This document shows, in pieces, positions 1-7,747 of a DNA stretch of 64,000 nt (the stretch's first letter is position 1; the number at the start of each line of letters is the position of its first letter). The notes under the pieces were generated by a model that saw only the letters and a list, made by a program, of their open reading frames with translations, made no database searches and was not told where the DNA came from. The position numbers and the translations under genes were made by a program. Origin of the DNA: Acidimicrobiia bacterium. Its GTDB lineage: Bacteria; Actinomycetota; Acidimicrobiia; Acidimicrobiales; Aldehydirespiratoraceae. Location of the stretch: positions 62,001-126,000 of the forward strand of contig JAJEEV010000014.1 of the NCBI GenBank assembly GCA_022820805.1. Reading direction: 5' to 3'.

Positions 1-833
1 GCACCTACGGCGAGAACGGCATCTCGATCCGCCGCTCCGGCCGGGGACGGGCGCCGGGCACCCTCACCGGCGGCGAGGACTTCGAGGCGCCCTACGGCCA
101 GATCGCCATGATCAGCGGCTACGCCCTCTTCGCGCAGCGCCACATGCACCTCTACGGCACCACCAGCGAGCAGTTGGGCGCGGTGGCGGTGACCTCCCGG
201 CACCACGCCTCGCTCAACGACAACGCCCACAAGCGCGAGCCGATCACCCTGGCCGACCACCAATCGTCGCCCATGATCTCGTCGCCGCTGCGCCGGCTCG
301 ACTGCTCGCTGATCTCCGACGCCGGCGGGGCCTTCGTGGTGACCTCCGTCGACCGGGCCCGCAGCCTCGGAGTGCCCTACGCCCGGGTCCTCGGCTTCGG
401 CTCTGCGGCCACCCATCACACCGCCTCGCAAGCCCCCGACCTGCACGAGCTGGGCGGGCCGGTGGCCGCGGCCCGGGCCTTCGACCGGGCCGGCCTGACC
501 GTCGCCGACGTCGACGCGGTCTACATCCACGACGCTTGCACCTTCAGCGTGGTGGCCGGGGTGGAGGCCCTCGGCCTCTGCGGCGAGGGCGAGGGCGGGC
601 CCTACGCCGAGTCGGGGGCGCTGGCGCTGGGCTCGGACTGCCCGGTGAACCTCCACGGCGGGATGCTGTCGCACGGCCACGCCGGCGGCGTGTTCCACCT
701 GCTCGACGCGGTGCGCCAGCTCCAGGGCTCGGCCGGCCGCCGCCAGGTGGACGGTGCCGAGGTGGTGGTGGCCCACGGCAACGGCGGGGTGTTCTCCACC
801 TTCTCGACCATGGTGCTGGGGCGGGACCGGTGA
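1..833 (+). CDS. Thiolase-family protein (SCP2/lipid-transfer type), 5' end outside window
   Basis: The reading frame is open from the left edge (codons from base 3), so only the C-terminal 276 residues are visible. The fold is thiolase-like. A segment around HDACTFSVV is followed by the C-terminal active-site block GGMLSHGHAGG and then HGNGGVFSTFSTMVLGR. This pattern fits the SCP-x/Ltp-type thiolase branch used for the last carbon-carbon cleavage or aldol-type step of acyl-CoA and sterol side-chain degradation, rather than a classical FadA. Its stop codon overlaps the GTG of a DUF35 protein. Thiolase plus DUF35 is a recurrent pair in which the OB-fold partner binds or activates the acyl-CoA. 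Family assignment is fairly secure; the exact substrate is unknown. Confidence 0.85.
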   Translation, partial: TYGENGISIRRSGRGRAPGTLTGGEDFEAPYGQIAMISGYALFAQRHMHLYGTTSEQLGAVAVTSRHHASLNDNAHKREPITLADHQSSPMISSPLRRLDCSLISDAGGAFVVTSVDRARSLGVPYARVLGFGSAATHHTASQAPDLHELGGPVAAARAFDRAGLTVADVDAVYIHDACTFSVVAGVEALGLCGEGEGGPYAESGALALGSDCPVNLHGGMLSHGHAGGVFHLLDAVRQLQGSAGRRQVDGAEVVVAHGNGGVFSTFSTMVLGRDR

Positions 834-1240
834 CCGACAAGCCCCGGCCCGACCTCAACGACACGGCCACCGCGCCGTACTTCGAGGCCGCCGCCCGCCA
901 CGAGCTGGTGCTGCCGTACTGCGATCGCTGCGGGCTGGTGTTCTTCCCGCCCCGGGAGCACTGCCCCGCCTGCTGGAGCCGCGACCTGTCGTGGCGACCG
1001 GTGAGCGGCACCGGAACGGTGTGGACGTTCACCGAGGTCCATGTGGCCTTCTACGACGACACCTGGGCCGACGACGTGCCCTACGTGGCGGCGGTCATCG
1101 AGTTGGACGAGGGCCCCAGGCTGCTGGCCAACATCGTGGAGTCCGACACCGGCAGCCTCGCCATCGGCGACCGGGTCGAGGTGACCTTCGAAGACAGGTC
1201 CGAGGACCTGACCCTGCCCATGTTCCGGGTCGTGGCGTGA
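830..1240 (+). CDS. DUF35 / OB-fold Zn-ribbon acyl-CoA-associated protein
   Basis: This 136-residue protein has the DUF35 layout. An N-terminal helix (PYFEAAARHELVLPYC) leads into a rubredoxin-like zinc ribbon with CxxC pairs (YCDRCG and CPAC), followed by an OB-fold ending in LTLPMFRVV. The GTG start is chosen because it overlaps the thiolase stop (GTGA) and places the conserved N-terminus correctly; the longer open frame upstream is antisense-like and arginine-rich. Proteins of this family form complexes with thiolases or MaoC-like hydratases in steroid catabolism. It is translationally coupled to both neighbours, so it most likely works with the thiolase. Confidence 0.85.
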   Translation: MTDKPRPDLNDTATAPYFEAAARHELVLPYCDRCGLVFFPPREHCPACWSRDLSWRPVSGTGTVWTFTEVHVAFYDDTWADDVPYVAAVIELDEGPRLLANIVESDTGSLAIGDRVEVTFEDRSEDLTLPMFRVVA

Positions 1241-2814
1241 CCGGCTCCGGGCATACGGACCTGTGGTCTGTGTGCCAGGGGCGGATCAGCGAGCATCCCG
1301 ACCGGGTGGTGCTCGACTTCGACGGCGACCGGTGGAGTTGGGCTGAGCTGATCGAGGCGGCCGAAGCCTTGGCCGGCGGGCTGGCCGCGGCCGACGTGGT
1401 CCGGGGTGAGGTGGTCTGCCACATGTCGCCCAACCATCCCGAGGCGGTGGTCACCATGCTGGCCCTGCTGCGCCTCGGCGCGGTGGAGTGCCCGGTCAAC
1501 GCCGGCCTGCGAGGAGCACAGCTCGCCCACGTGCTCGACCACTCCGGCGCCGGGACGCTGATCGTCGACAGCTCGCTGGCCGACCGGGTGTCCGAGCAAC
1601 TGCCGGCCGCGCCCGCGGTGCAGACGGTCGTGATGCGGGGTGAGGCGCCGCCGCTGGAGGGTGCAACCGTCCTCGACTACGCCGAGCTTCGACGGTCCGG
1701 TCACACACCGCCGCCGTTCAGGCCGCCGGGGCCGGGGGATCCGATGAACATCATCTACACCTCGGGCACCACCGGGCCGGCCAAGGGCGCGGTGCTGCCC
1801 CAGGCGTTCCCCATAGAGCAGGCCCGCATCAAGATCGAGCAGTGGGGGCTCGGAGCCGACGACGTGATGTTCTCGGCGCTGCCCCTGTACCACGTGAACG
1901 CCCGGTTCTCCTCGCTGGGGACCGCGCTGGTGATGGGCGGCCGGGTGGCGCTGGTGTCGCGGTTCTCGGCCAGCACCTTCTGGGACCAGGTGCGCCGCTC
2001 CGGGGCCACCGAGGTGGGCGTGGTGGGGGCGGTGTCATCGATCCTGCTGCGCCAGGAGCCGAGCCCGGCCGACCGGGACCACCGGGTGCGCATGATGCAC
2101 GGCGCGGCCGGGATACCCATGGACCGCCGGGCCGACTTCGAGGAGCGGTTCGGGTTGCGGCTGGTGACCGGGTTCGCCATGACCGAGACCGGGCACTTCG
2201 CCACCACCAGCCCCGACGACCCGATGCGTTACCGGGCCTCGGGCCGGCCCGTGCCCCAGTACGAGGTGGCGGTGGTCGACGCCGACGACAACCAGGTGCC
2301 GGCCGGCACCGTGGGCGAGCTCGTGGTGCGGCCCCGGGTGCCGGGCGTGATGATGACCGGCTACCACCGCCAGCCCGAGGCCACCCTGGCCGCGTTCCGG
2401 AACCTGTGGTTCCACACCGGGGACCTGGCCACCATCGAGGCCGACGGCTACATCCGCTGGGTCGACCGGGCCGCCGACGCCATCCGGCGCCGGGGCGAGA
2501 TGATCTCCTCCACCGAGGTGGAGCAGGCGGTCTGCGAGCTGGACGCCGTGGCCGAATGCGCCGCGGTCGGGGTGCCCTCAGAGCTGGGGGAGGAGGAGGT
2601 CAAGCTGGTGGTCGTGGCCGAGCCCGGCCAGACCATCGACCCGGCCGCGCTGAAACGCCACTGCCAGGCCACCCTCCCCGACTTCTGCCAGCCCCGCTAC
2701 GTCGAAATCCTCGACGAGCTCCCCAAGACCGCCACCCACAAGGTCAACAAGCCCCAACTCCGCCACACCGACCCCCCAGCCGTCCTAGACCTGTCCGCAG
2801 GCGGCCGCGCCTAG
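1237..2814 (+). CDS. AMP-dependent acyl-CoA synthetase/ligase
   Basis: A 525-residue ANL-superfamily ligase that would activate a carboxylic acid to its CoA thioester using ATP. The P-loop-like motif is YTSGTTGPAKGAV near residue 175. The adenylate and hinge motifs follow as FHTGDLATIEADGYI and DRAADAIRRRGEMISS, with a C-terminal PKTATHKVNK carrying the catalytic lysine region. The combination IRRRGEMISSTEVE resembles carnitine/crotonobetaine-CoA ligase (CaiC)-like enzymes, which agrees with the CaiB-type transferases elsewhere in the window. The GTG start overlaps the preceding stop (GTGA). The gene ends the thiolase operon. Confidence 0.9.
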   Translation: MTGSGHTDLWSVCQGRISEHPDRVVLDFDGDRWSWAELIEAAEALAGGLAAADVVRGEVVCHMSPNHPEAVVTMLALLRLGAVECPVNAGLRGAQLAHVLDHSGAGTLIVDSSLADRVSEQLPAAPAVQTVVMRGEAPPLEGATVLDYAELRRSGHTPPPFRPPGPGDPMNIIYTSGTTGPAKGAVLPQAFPIEQARIKIEQWGLGADDVMFSALPLYHVNARFSSLGTALVMGGRVALVSRFSASTFWDQVRRSGATEVGVVGAVSSILLRQEPSPADRDHRVRMMHGAAGIPMDRRADFEERFGLRLVTGFAMTETGHFATTSPDDPMRYRASGRPVPQYEVAVVDADDNQVPAGTVGELVVRPRVPGVMMTGYHRQPEATLAAFRNLWFHTGDLATIEADGYIRWVDRAADAIRRRGEMISSTEVEQAVCELDAVAECAAVGVPSELGEEEVKLVVVAEPGQTIDPAALKRHCQATLPDFCQPRYVEILDELPKTATHKVNKPQLRHTDPPAVLDLSAGGRA

Positions 2815-2881
2815 CCCGCGCCGCGTCGACTCCCTCCGGGCATGCTCTCCACCCGACCTGCTGATCTAGTGTTCTGAGGTC

Positions 2882-4387
2882 GTGACCCGGCAGGCCACAG
2901 GAAGGACGGTGCAGTCGGCGAGCCGCGCCCTGGCGTGCCTGCTGGTCGCGGCGATGGTGGCTGCCTCTTGCGGCGGTGATGGGGACAGCTCGGTGGCTGG
3001 ACCGGCCGCTGATCAGGCTGCGGTGGACACCCCGGTCCCTGACACTCAGGATGAAGCGGCACCCGCGGTTGCGGCTCCGGCCGATGACGAACAGCCCGCG
3101 GCTCAGCCCTCGACGGAGGAAGTGACTCGCTCCGACGAGGATGCAGCGGACACGGTCGAGCCGAGCGCGGCCGACGACGAGCCTGCTGTGGTCGAAGCCG
3201 AGCCGGAGCCGGCTCCGGCCGTTGTGGAGCGGACCATCACGATCGGGGTGGCCTATCCCGACGTGTCCGCCTTCGCCACCCTCAACAAGAAGTTCAGCAT
3301 CGGCGACCCGGAGCAGCAGGCCGCCGCGGTTCTGGACGGGTGGCGGCGCGACGGTCTGCTGCCGGTGAACGGCACCGACATCGAACTGGTGTTCCGCAAG
3401 TACTCCATCATCAACACGAGCGACAAGCTGGGTGTGTGCACCGGGTTCGCCCAGGATGACGACGTCTTCGCGGTCGTCTCGGGGCGGGACTTCACGGTCG
3501 GCGCCGAGTGCCTCGCAAGCCGGTTCGACATCCCGACCATCGATCTCATGGGCGCTTCCCCCAGCGTCTACGACCGGGCGCCGCGCCTGTTCACCATCCG
3601 GCCGAACGAGGCTGACGTGCTGCGGGCCTACGTCCAGTGGGCCGACAGCCAAGGCTTCTTCGACGGCGCCACCGTCGGCGTCTTCTGGGACACCCGCTCC
3701 GAGGAAGCGGTCGAGGCCTTCAAGGAGGCCATGGCCGCGGCCGGCCACTCGATCGCCGTGGAGGTGGCCTCCGACGGCGAAGGGATCGGCAGCCCCCAGG
3801 ATCAGATCTCGGTGGAGCGGTTCCTGGCGGCGGGTGTGGATGCGGCCGTGCTCCTGGTCGGCACCAGCAGCGTCACGAACTTCATGCACTTCGCCCAGTC
3901 CCAGAACTACCGGCCGGCATACCGCAGCATGGAGTGGGCCAGCCACATCGGCGACGTCGCCTCGGGGTCGCTTCCCCAGGAGCAGTACGACGGGACGGTC
4001 GCCATGACCGTCAGCAGGGTCGGTGAGATCGCCGCCGGCATGCAGCCCAATGCCGAGACCGAGGCGTGCATATCGAACTACGAGCGCTTCTCGGGCGTCG
4101 ACATCGCCCCCACGTCGCCCGAGACGGCCGAGTGGGCTCAGATCCTCTACACCTGCGACCTGATGTCGGTGCTGCTGGCCGGCCTGCAGGGCGCCGGCGA
4201 CGACCTGACCCAGGAGTCGCTGGTGGCGGCGCTCGAGAGCCTCCAGGGCTTCCCCCTCGCCGCCTGGGGAAACCTCACCTACGGCCCCGGCAACCACGCC
4301 GGCGTGCAGCAGTTCCGCACCGTCGAATGGAGTGCCGGCTGCCTGTGCTGGACCGCTCGCACCGACATGGTCGACTTCAACAACTAA
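2882..4387 (+). CDS. ABC-type substrate-binding lipoprotein (LivK-like), orphan
   Basis: This 501-residue protein starts with GTG and has a lipoprotein signal ending VAASC, with Cys30 as the lipidated residue. An acidic, proline/alanine-rich tether runs to about residue 115. The mature domain is a type-I periplasmic binding fold (TITIGVAYPDVSAF, then a two-lobe architecture). It is clearly paralogous to the lipoprotein at 26646-28121: both share GDPE-QA, KLGVC-FAQD, VGAECLA-RF and a C-terminal CW(T) segment. No permease or ATPase gene is adjacent, so it may serve one of the two importers further along or act as a receptor. A weak GTATAC-type site (2868-2875) lies a few bases before the start and there is no clear ribosome site, so leaderless translation is possible. 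Confidence 0.85.
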   Translation: MTRQATGRTVQSASRALACLLVAAMVAASCGGDGDSSVAGPAADQAAVDTPVPDTQDEAAPAVAAPADDEQPAAQPSTEEVTRSDEDAADTVEPSAADDEPAVVEAEPEPAPAVVERTITIGVAYPDVSAFATLNKKFSIGDPEQQAAAVLDGWRRDGLLPVNGTDIELVFRKYSIINTSDKLGVCTGFAQDDDVFAVVSGRDFTVGAECLASRFDIPTIDLMGASPSVYDRAPRLFTIRPNEADVLRAYVQWADSQGFFDGATVGVFWDTRSEEAVEAFKEAMAAAGHSIAVEVASDGEGIGSPQDQISVERFLAAGVDAAVLLVGTSSVTNFMHFAQSQNYRPAYRSMEWASHIGDVASGSLPQEQYDGTVAMTVSRVGEIAAGMQPNAETEACISNYERFSGVDIAPTSPETAEWAQILYTCDLMSVLLAGLQGAGDDLTQESLVAALESLQGFPLAAWGNLTYGPGNHAGVQQFRTVEWSAGCLCWTARTDMVDFNN

Positions 4388-4417
4388 TGGCCGACTTCAA
4401 CATCCAGGAGCCGCACC

Positions 4418-4438
4418 GGCCGGGCGCCACGCCCGGCC
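4418..4438. terminator. GC-rich hairpin between convergent genes
   Basis: A perfect 9-bp stem (GGCCGGGCG / CGCCCGGCC) with a 3-nt loop lies 30 bp after the stop of the binding-protein gene and 17 bp from the 3' end of the regulator gene. There is no T-run on either strand. A bidirectional terminator or transcript-end hairpin is inferred from its position. Confidence 0.5.
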
Positions 4439-4455
4439 GCCAGGAGTTCACGGGT

Positions 4456-5172
4456 TCAGGGGTTCAGGAACTCCACGACTGAGTCGAGGTGTCGGTGCAG
4501 GCGCCGCTGCGCCGTATCGAGGTCCCGGTCCAGGATGGCCTCGGCGATGCGAGCGTGCGCCCGGTGGACCTCCTTGGCCGTGTCCTCCAGGGAGACGGCG
4601 CGGGTCGAGTGGCGGCTGGTCACCCGGCTGAGAATCTGCACGAACAGCTCCATGGCCGGGTTGCCGGTCAGCTCCGCCAGCAGCAGGTGGAAGTCGTTGC
4701 TGGCGTAGTCATCGCTGGCCCGCCCGGCCTCGCGTCCGGTGATGATCCGCTCGACCTCGGTGTCGAGGAAGTCCCGGATCCTGCGCTCGCCGTCGCTGTC
4801 GAGGTTCTCGATGGCGCTCTGGACGCAGGCCAGCTCGATGGCCAGCCGGGCGTCGTTGATCTGTCCGGCGTTGATGTCCAGGTACTCGAGGTTGAGCGAC
4901 ACGGTGCGGACGGCGGCGTCCACACTGGGGGCCACCACGACCAGCCCGCCACCGGGTCCGCGGCGCATCTCGGCCACACCGTGGTGGCCGACGATGCGTA
5001 TGGCCTCCCGGAACACGGCCCTGCTCACGCCGTAGCGCTCGCACAGCTCGGACTCCGATCCGACGACCTCGCCGACCTCCCAGCCCGACGCGATGATCTC
5101 GTTCTCGATGGTCTCGGCGAGGACCTCGCCAAGTTTGCGCCCCGGCGCGGCCGCCAGCCGGTGGTTGGGCAC
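4456..5172 (-). CDS. GntR-family transcriptional regulator, FCD (FadR-like) subgroup
   Basis: 238 residues. The N-terminal winged helix covers about residues 12-80, with the typical GntR core SELCERYGVSRAVFREAIR followed by a glycine-rich wing. The C-terminal half is the all-helical FCD ligand domain, with histidines in FHLLLAELTGNP, HARIAEAI and LHRHL in the positions that bind metal in this family. It begins with GTG, sharing one base with the stop of the upstream amidohydrolase, so the two are co-transcribed. It is the only recognisable transcription factor in the window. FCD regulators bind short palindromes with a GT..AC core, and such a site lies in front of its own operon (core 6415-6422) and eight others. 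That makes it the best candidate regulator of these units, though this is an inference. Confidence 0.92.
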   Translation of the reverse strand: MPNHRLAAAPGRKLGEVLAETIENEIIASGWEVGEVVGSESELCERYGVSRAVFREAIRIVGHHGVAEMRRGPGGGLVVVAPSVDAAVRTVSLNLEYLDINAGQINDARLAIELACVQSAIENLDSDGERRIRDFLDTEVERIITGREAGRASDDYASNDFHLLLAELTGNPAMELFVQILSRVTSRHSTRAVSLEDTAKEVHRAHARIAEAILDRDLDTAQRRLHRHLDSVVEFLNP

Positions 5173-6353
5173 TAGTTGCTCAGTATCGAGGCGGCGTCGG
5201 GCCGCTGCGACCAGCGGAACAGCCTCTCGGCGTTGCCGTGCGTCATGGCGGCCACCTCGTCGGCCGGGACGCCCGCGAGCGATCGGTGCACGTCATGCTG
5301 GCTTCTCGGCCAGGGCGTGTCGGCGTGCGGGTAGTCGCACTCCCACATGATCTTGTCCACGCCGATGTGGTGGCGAGCCTCGATGCCGGCCGTCTCGTCG
5401 ATGAAGCACACCCAGAAGTTGCGGCGGAACAGCTCCGAGGGCGGGGTGTCGTCCAGCTTGGCCCAGTAGCGGTGGCGCTCCCAGGTGCGGTCCACCCGCT
5501 CGAGGGCGAACGGGACCCATCCGATGCCACCCTCGGACAGGGCGATCTTGATGGTGGGGAAGCGCTGGGGAATCCCGCACAGCAGCAGGTCCATGAACGT
5601 GATCTGGGCGTTCACCGGGCCCAGCGCCACCGCCACCGAGAAGGAGGCGTCCTCGGAGGGCATGTGGGTGCGGCCGCTGGTGCCGATGTGGATGCAGATC
5701 ACCATGTCGGCCTCGGTCACCGCGTCCCACACCGGATCCCAGTGGGTCGTGTGGAACGACGGCTCCCCGAAGGGGGCCATGCTCTCGGGGAAGGTGACCG
5801 CCCGCACGCCCAGCGCGGCGCACCGCCGTACCTCCGCGGCCATCAGCTGCGGGTCCCACAGCTGCCCGATCATCATCGGCACGTACATGCCCGGAACCGA
5901 GTCGCACCATTCCTCGAGCATCCAGTCGTTGTAGGCCCGGACGCACAGGTCGGCCAGCTCCTTGTCCCGGGCCGTCAGGAACCGCTGGCCGGCGAAGCGG
6001 GGGAACGTCGGGAAGCACACACTGCCCCGGACGCCGTCACGCAGCAGGTCCGCGGCCCGCACGCGCGGGTTGTAGCAGCCCTCGATCATGTCGGAGTAGC
6101 TGGCGGGGTCCATGGCGAAGTCCTTGTGGGGCTTGCCCGCCACCGCGTTCAGTCCCATGGTGGCCAACTGCTCGCCCTCGTACTGCCAGGCCTCGGTGCC
6201 GTCGTCGCGGGTCACCACCCGGGGGCAGGCGTCCTGGTACTTGGCAGGGAGCCGATCGACCCAGACTCCCGGCGGCTCGATGATGTGGTCATCCACGCTG
6301 AACAGGTCGTAGTCCAGTCGGGTCGGTGCGGGCGCCGTCGTTGTCGCCGTCAT
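5172..6353 (-). CDS. Amidohydrolase-family (Amidohydro_2) metal-dependent hydrolase or decarboxylase
   Basis: 393 residues of the TIM-barrel Amidohydro_2 family (ACMSD/LigW-like). Visible landmarks are SVDDHIIEPPGVW at the first strand, ICIHIGTSGR, LSEGGIGWVPF, and the C-terminal WECDYPHADTPWP with the metal-binding Asp. The ATG at 6353 is preferred over two upstream in-frame starts because an AGGGAC ribosome site precedes it and because the GTATAC-type site (core 6415-6422) would lie inside the coding region otherwise. It heads an operon with the GntR regulator and is divergent from a ferredoxin gene. Members hydrolyse or decarboxylate ring-cleavage products and related acids; the substrate here is unknown. 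Confidence 0.85.
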   Translation of the reverse strand: MTATTTAPAPTRLDYDLFSVDDHIIEPPGVWVDRLPAKYQDACPRVVTRDDGTEAWQYEGEQLATMGLNAVAGKPHKDFAMDPASYSDMIEGCYNPRVRAADLLRDGVRGSVCFPTFPRFAGQRFLTARDKELADLCVRAYNDWMLEEWCDSVPGMYVPMMIGQLWDPQLMAAEVRRCAALGVRAVTFPESMAPFGEPSFHTTHWDPVWDAVTEADMVICIHIGTSGRTHMPSEDASFSVAVALGPVNAQITFMDLLLCGIPQRFPTIKIALSEGGIGWVPFALERVDRTWERHRYWAKLDDTPPSELFRRNFWVCFIDETAGIEARHHIGVDKIMWECDYPHADTPWPRSQHDVHRSLAGVPADEVAAMTHGNAERLFRWSQRPDAASILSN

Positions 6354-6414
6354 GGGTGTCCCTGTCGTGTCGGGTCGTGGCGCTGGGGCGAACGACATCG
6401 GGTGACGCTCATAT

Positions 6415-6422
6415 AGCATACT
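6415..6422 (-). promoter_or_regulatory. GTATAC-type operator-like site 1
   Basis: On the minus strand the site reads ATTCAGTATGCTATAT. It sits between the divergent amidohydrolase (start 6353) and ferredoxin (start 6479) genes. It belongs to a set of nine sites with consensus around ATCAGTRTRCTMWAT. Inferred binding site for a GntR/FCD-type regulator; an AT-rich -10 promoter element is the alternative reading. Confidence 0.55.
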
Positions 6423-6478
6423 GAATTGCCGGTCGGTCTCGCTTGCGGCCGGCGCGCCGGGCACGAACAGGAGCCGTC

Positions 6479-6673
6479 ATGAGGGTCAGGGTTCTGGATG
6501 ATGTCTGCCAGGGCCACACCCTGTGCGCGATGGCCGCACCGGAGATCTTCAAGCTCCGTGAGGAGGACGGCCACTCCTACGTCGAGTCCGACGAGGTTCC
6601 CGATGACAAGCGGGATGCGGTGCGGCGGGCCGAGATCGGCTGCCCCGAGCGCGCCATCGTCGTCGAGGACTAG
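6479..6673 (+). CDS. Small [3Fe-4S] ferredoxin (P450-associated type)
   Basis: 64 residues with three cysteines in the CYP-ferredoxin pattern: Cys10-x5-Cys16 (CQGHTLC) and Cys55 followed by proline (GCPE). A His replaces the usual second Cys of a 4Fe cluster, which is typical of [3Fe-4S] ferredoxins that pass electrons to cytochrome P450. The ATG at 6479 is chosen over an upstream in-frame ATG because AGGAG precedes it at the right distance. The likely client is the P450 at 31519-32730, which carries the same type of upstream site, although the two genes are 25 kb apart. No ferredoxin reductase is visible in the window. Confidence 0.9.
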   Translation: MRVRVLDDVCQGHTLCAMAAPEIFKLREEDGHSYVESDEVPDDKRDAVRRAEIGCPERAIVVED

Positions 6674-6685
6674 AGGACCGGGGGA

Positions 6686-7174
6686 CTAGTCGCGCAGGCG
6701 CACCACCGCGTCGATCTCGACGCTGGCCCCGCCCGGCAGCGCGGCGACCCCGATGGCCGAGCGGGCCGGCAGGCGGTCCTGGCCGAAGATGTCGCGCAGC
6801 ACCTCGGAGGCCCCGTTGATCACGGTGGGTGCCTGCATGAAGTCGGCGCGGCAGCGCACGAAGCCCATCAGCTTCACGAACCGGTCGACCCGGTTGAGGC
6901 TCCCGCCCAGCGCGCCCTTGAGGTTGGCGAGGGTGCACACCATGGCCAGCGCGGCCGACTTCTGGGCGTCCTCGATGCTGATCTCGTCGCCGACCGACCC
7001 GGCGTAGACCATCTTCCACGGGGGCCCCTCAACGGCCACGATTCCCGAGGTGTAGGCGGTCGAGCCGTCGATGACGGCTCCCGGGAACAGCGGCTGGGCG
7101 GGCAGCGGCTCGGGTATGGCGATGCCGGCGGCGGCCGCCCGCTCGTCCCAGTCCGGCAGGGGGTCTGCAGCCAT
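6686..7174 (-). CDS. RidA/YjgF-family protein
   Basis: 162 residues. The C-terminal two thirds match the RidA (YjgF/UK114) fold, ending in PARSAIGVAALPGGASVEIDAVV, where the Arg and the VEI strand correspond to the imine-binding pocket. It is longer than canonical RidA (about 130 residues) because of an N-terminal extension. RidA proteins hydrolyse reactive enamines/imines, and divergent members act as lactone or carbamoyl-type hydrolases in catabolic operons. The ATG at 7174 follows GGGAGG by six bases; its operon partner upstream stops two bases before it, so the two are coupled. Confidence 0.85.
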   Translation of the reverse strand: MAADPLPDWDERAAAAGIAIPEPLPAQPLFPGAVIDGSTAYTSGIVAVEGPPWKMVYAGSVGDEISIEDAQKSAALAMVCTLANLKGALGGSLNRVDRFVKLMGFVRCRADFMQAPTVINGASEVLRDIFGQDRLPARSAIGVAALPGGASVEIDAVVRLRD

Positions 7175-7176
7175 CG

Positions 7177-7629
7177 TCACCCTCCCTGGGCTTCGTCCAC
7201 GAGTTCGGCGTAGCGGTCGGCGACGGCCTGGGCCACCTTCGAGTCGTCGGTGTAGTGCCCGCCGCTGACGCCCACGCCGCCGACGGGCTTGCCGTCGTAG
7301 CGCAGCGGGAATCCGCCCGGCACGATGAACGTGTCGGGGTTGGCCGACAGCGCCCGGTAGAGCACGTCGTCGGACTTGAGGCGCTTCTCGATGAAGTCCT
7401 CGGTGGGAACGCCGAGGCCCGAGGCGAACAGAGCCTTGCCCAGGCCGCCCCGCCAGGCCTTGGGATTGGCCCCGTCGAGCTTGGCTGCGGCGACGATCTC
7501 GCCGAACGAGTCGACCACGACGATGCCGGCACGCACGCCGAGCTCCCGGGCCTTGGCGATGCCGGCGGCGAGCGACTCGGCCGCGGCCTCGTAGGTCACA
7601 TGGTGCTGGACCCGAACAACGTTCTCCAT
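7177..7629 (-). CDS. GlcG/HbpS-family (DUF336) protein
   Basis: 150 residues of the heme-binding GlcG/HbpS family, with the typical ALA...A..LG...GIVVVD..G and GGFPLRYDGKPVGGVGVSGG segments. The ATG at 7629 has GGAGGG upstream. Members bind heme or act as small accessory proteins in catabolic operons; a defined reaction is not established for most. It is co-transcribed with the RidA-like gene and divergent from the amidohydrolase at 7748, with a GTATAC-type site between. Confidence 0.8.
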   Translation of the reverse strand: MENVVRVQHHVTYEAAAESLAAGIAKARELGVRAGIVVVDSFGEIVAAAKLDGANPKAWRGGLGKALFASGLGVPTEDFIEKRLKSDDVLYRALSANPDTFIVPGGFPLRYDGKPVGGVGVSGGHYTDDSKVAQAVADRYAELVDEAQGG

Positions 7630-7701
7630 CAGGGCCCTCCGGATCGGGCGAACGGAACGGGCCAGACGCTAACTCCGGCCTGTTCCAACGTCAACACAAT
7701 C

Positions 7702-7709
7702 AGTATACT
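7702..7709 (+). promoter_or_regulatory. GTATAC-type operator-like site 2
   Basis: Perfect 8-bp palindrome AGTATACT inside a 21-bp near inverted repeat, ATCAGTATA / TATCCTGAT with a 3-bp spacer. It lies in the divergent region between the HbpS-like gene (start 7629) and the amidohydrolase (start 7748). This is the best-formed copy of the nine-member set. Confidence 0.6.
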
Positions 7710-7747
7710 CTATCCTGATCAGCCAGCACCGATCGGGAGGAGGACCG

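Noticed and set aside
2868-2875. Tenth GTATAC-type site before the first binding protein
   Set aside because: AGTGTTCT matches only part of the consensus; kept out of the feature list as too weak.
2744-4297. Long minus-strand open frame opposite the binding-protein gene
   Set aside because: It is antisense to a gene with a clear lipobox and binding-protein fold; composition (His/Gly/Arg/Val rich) is typical of shadow frames in GC-rich DNA.
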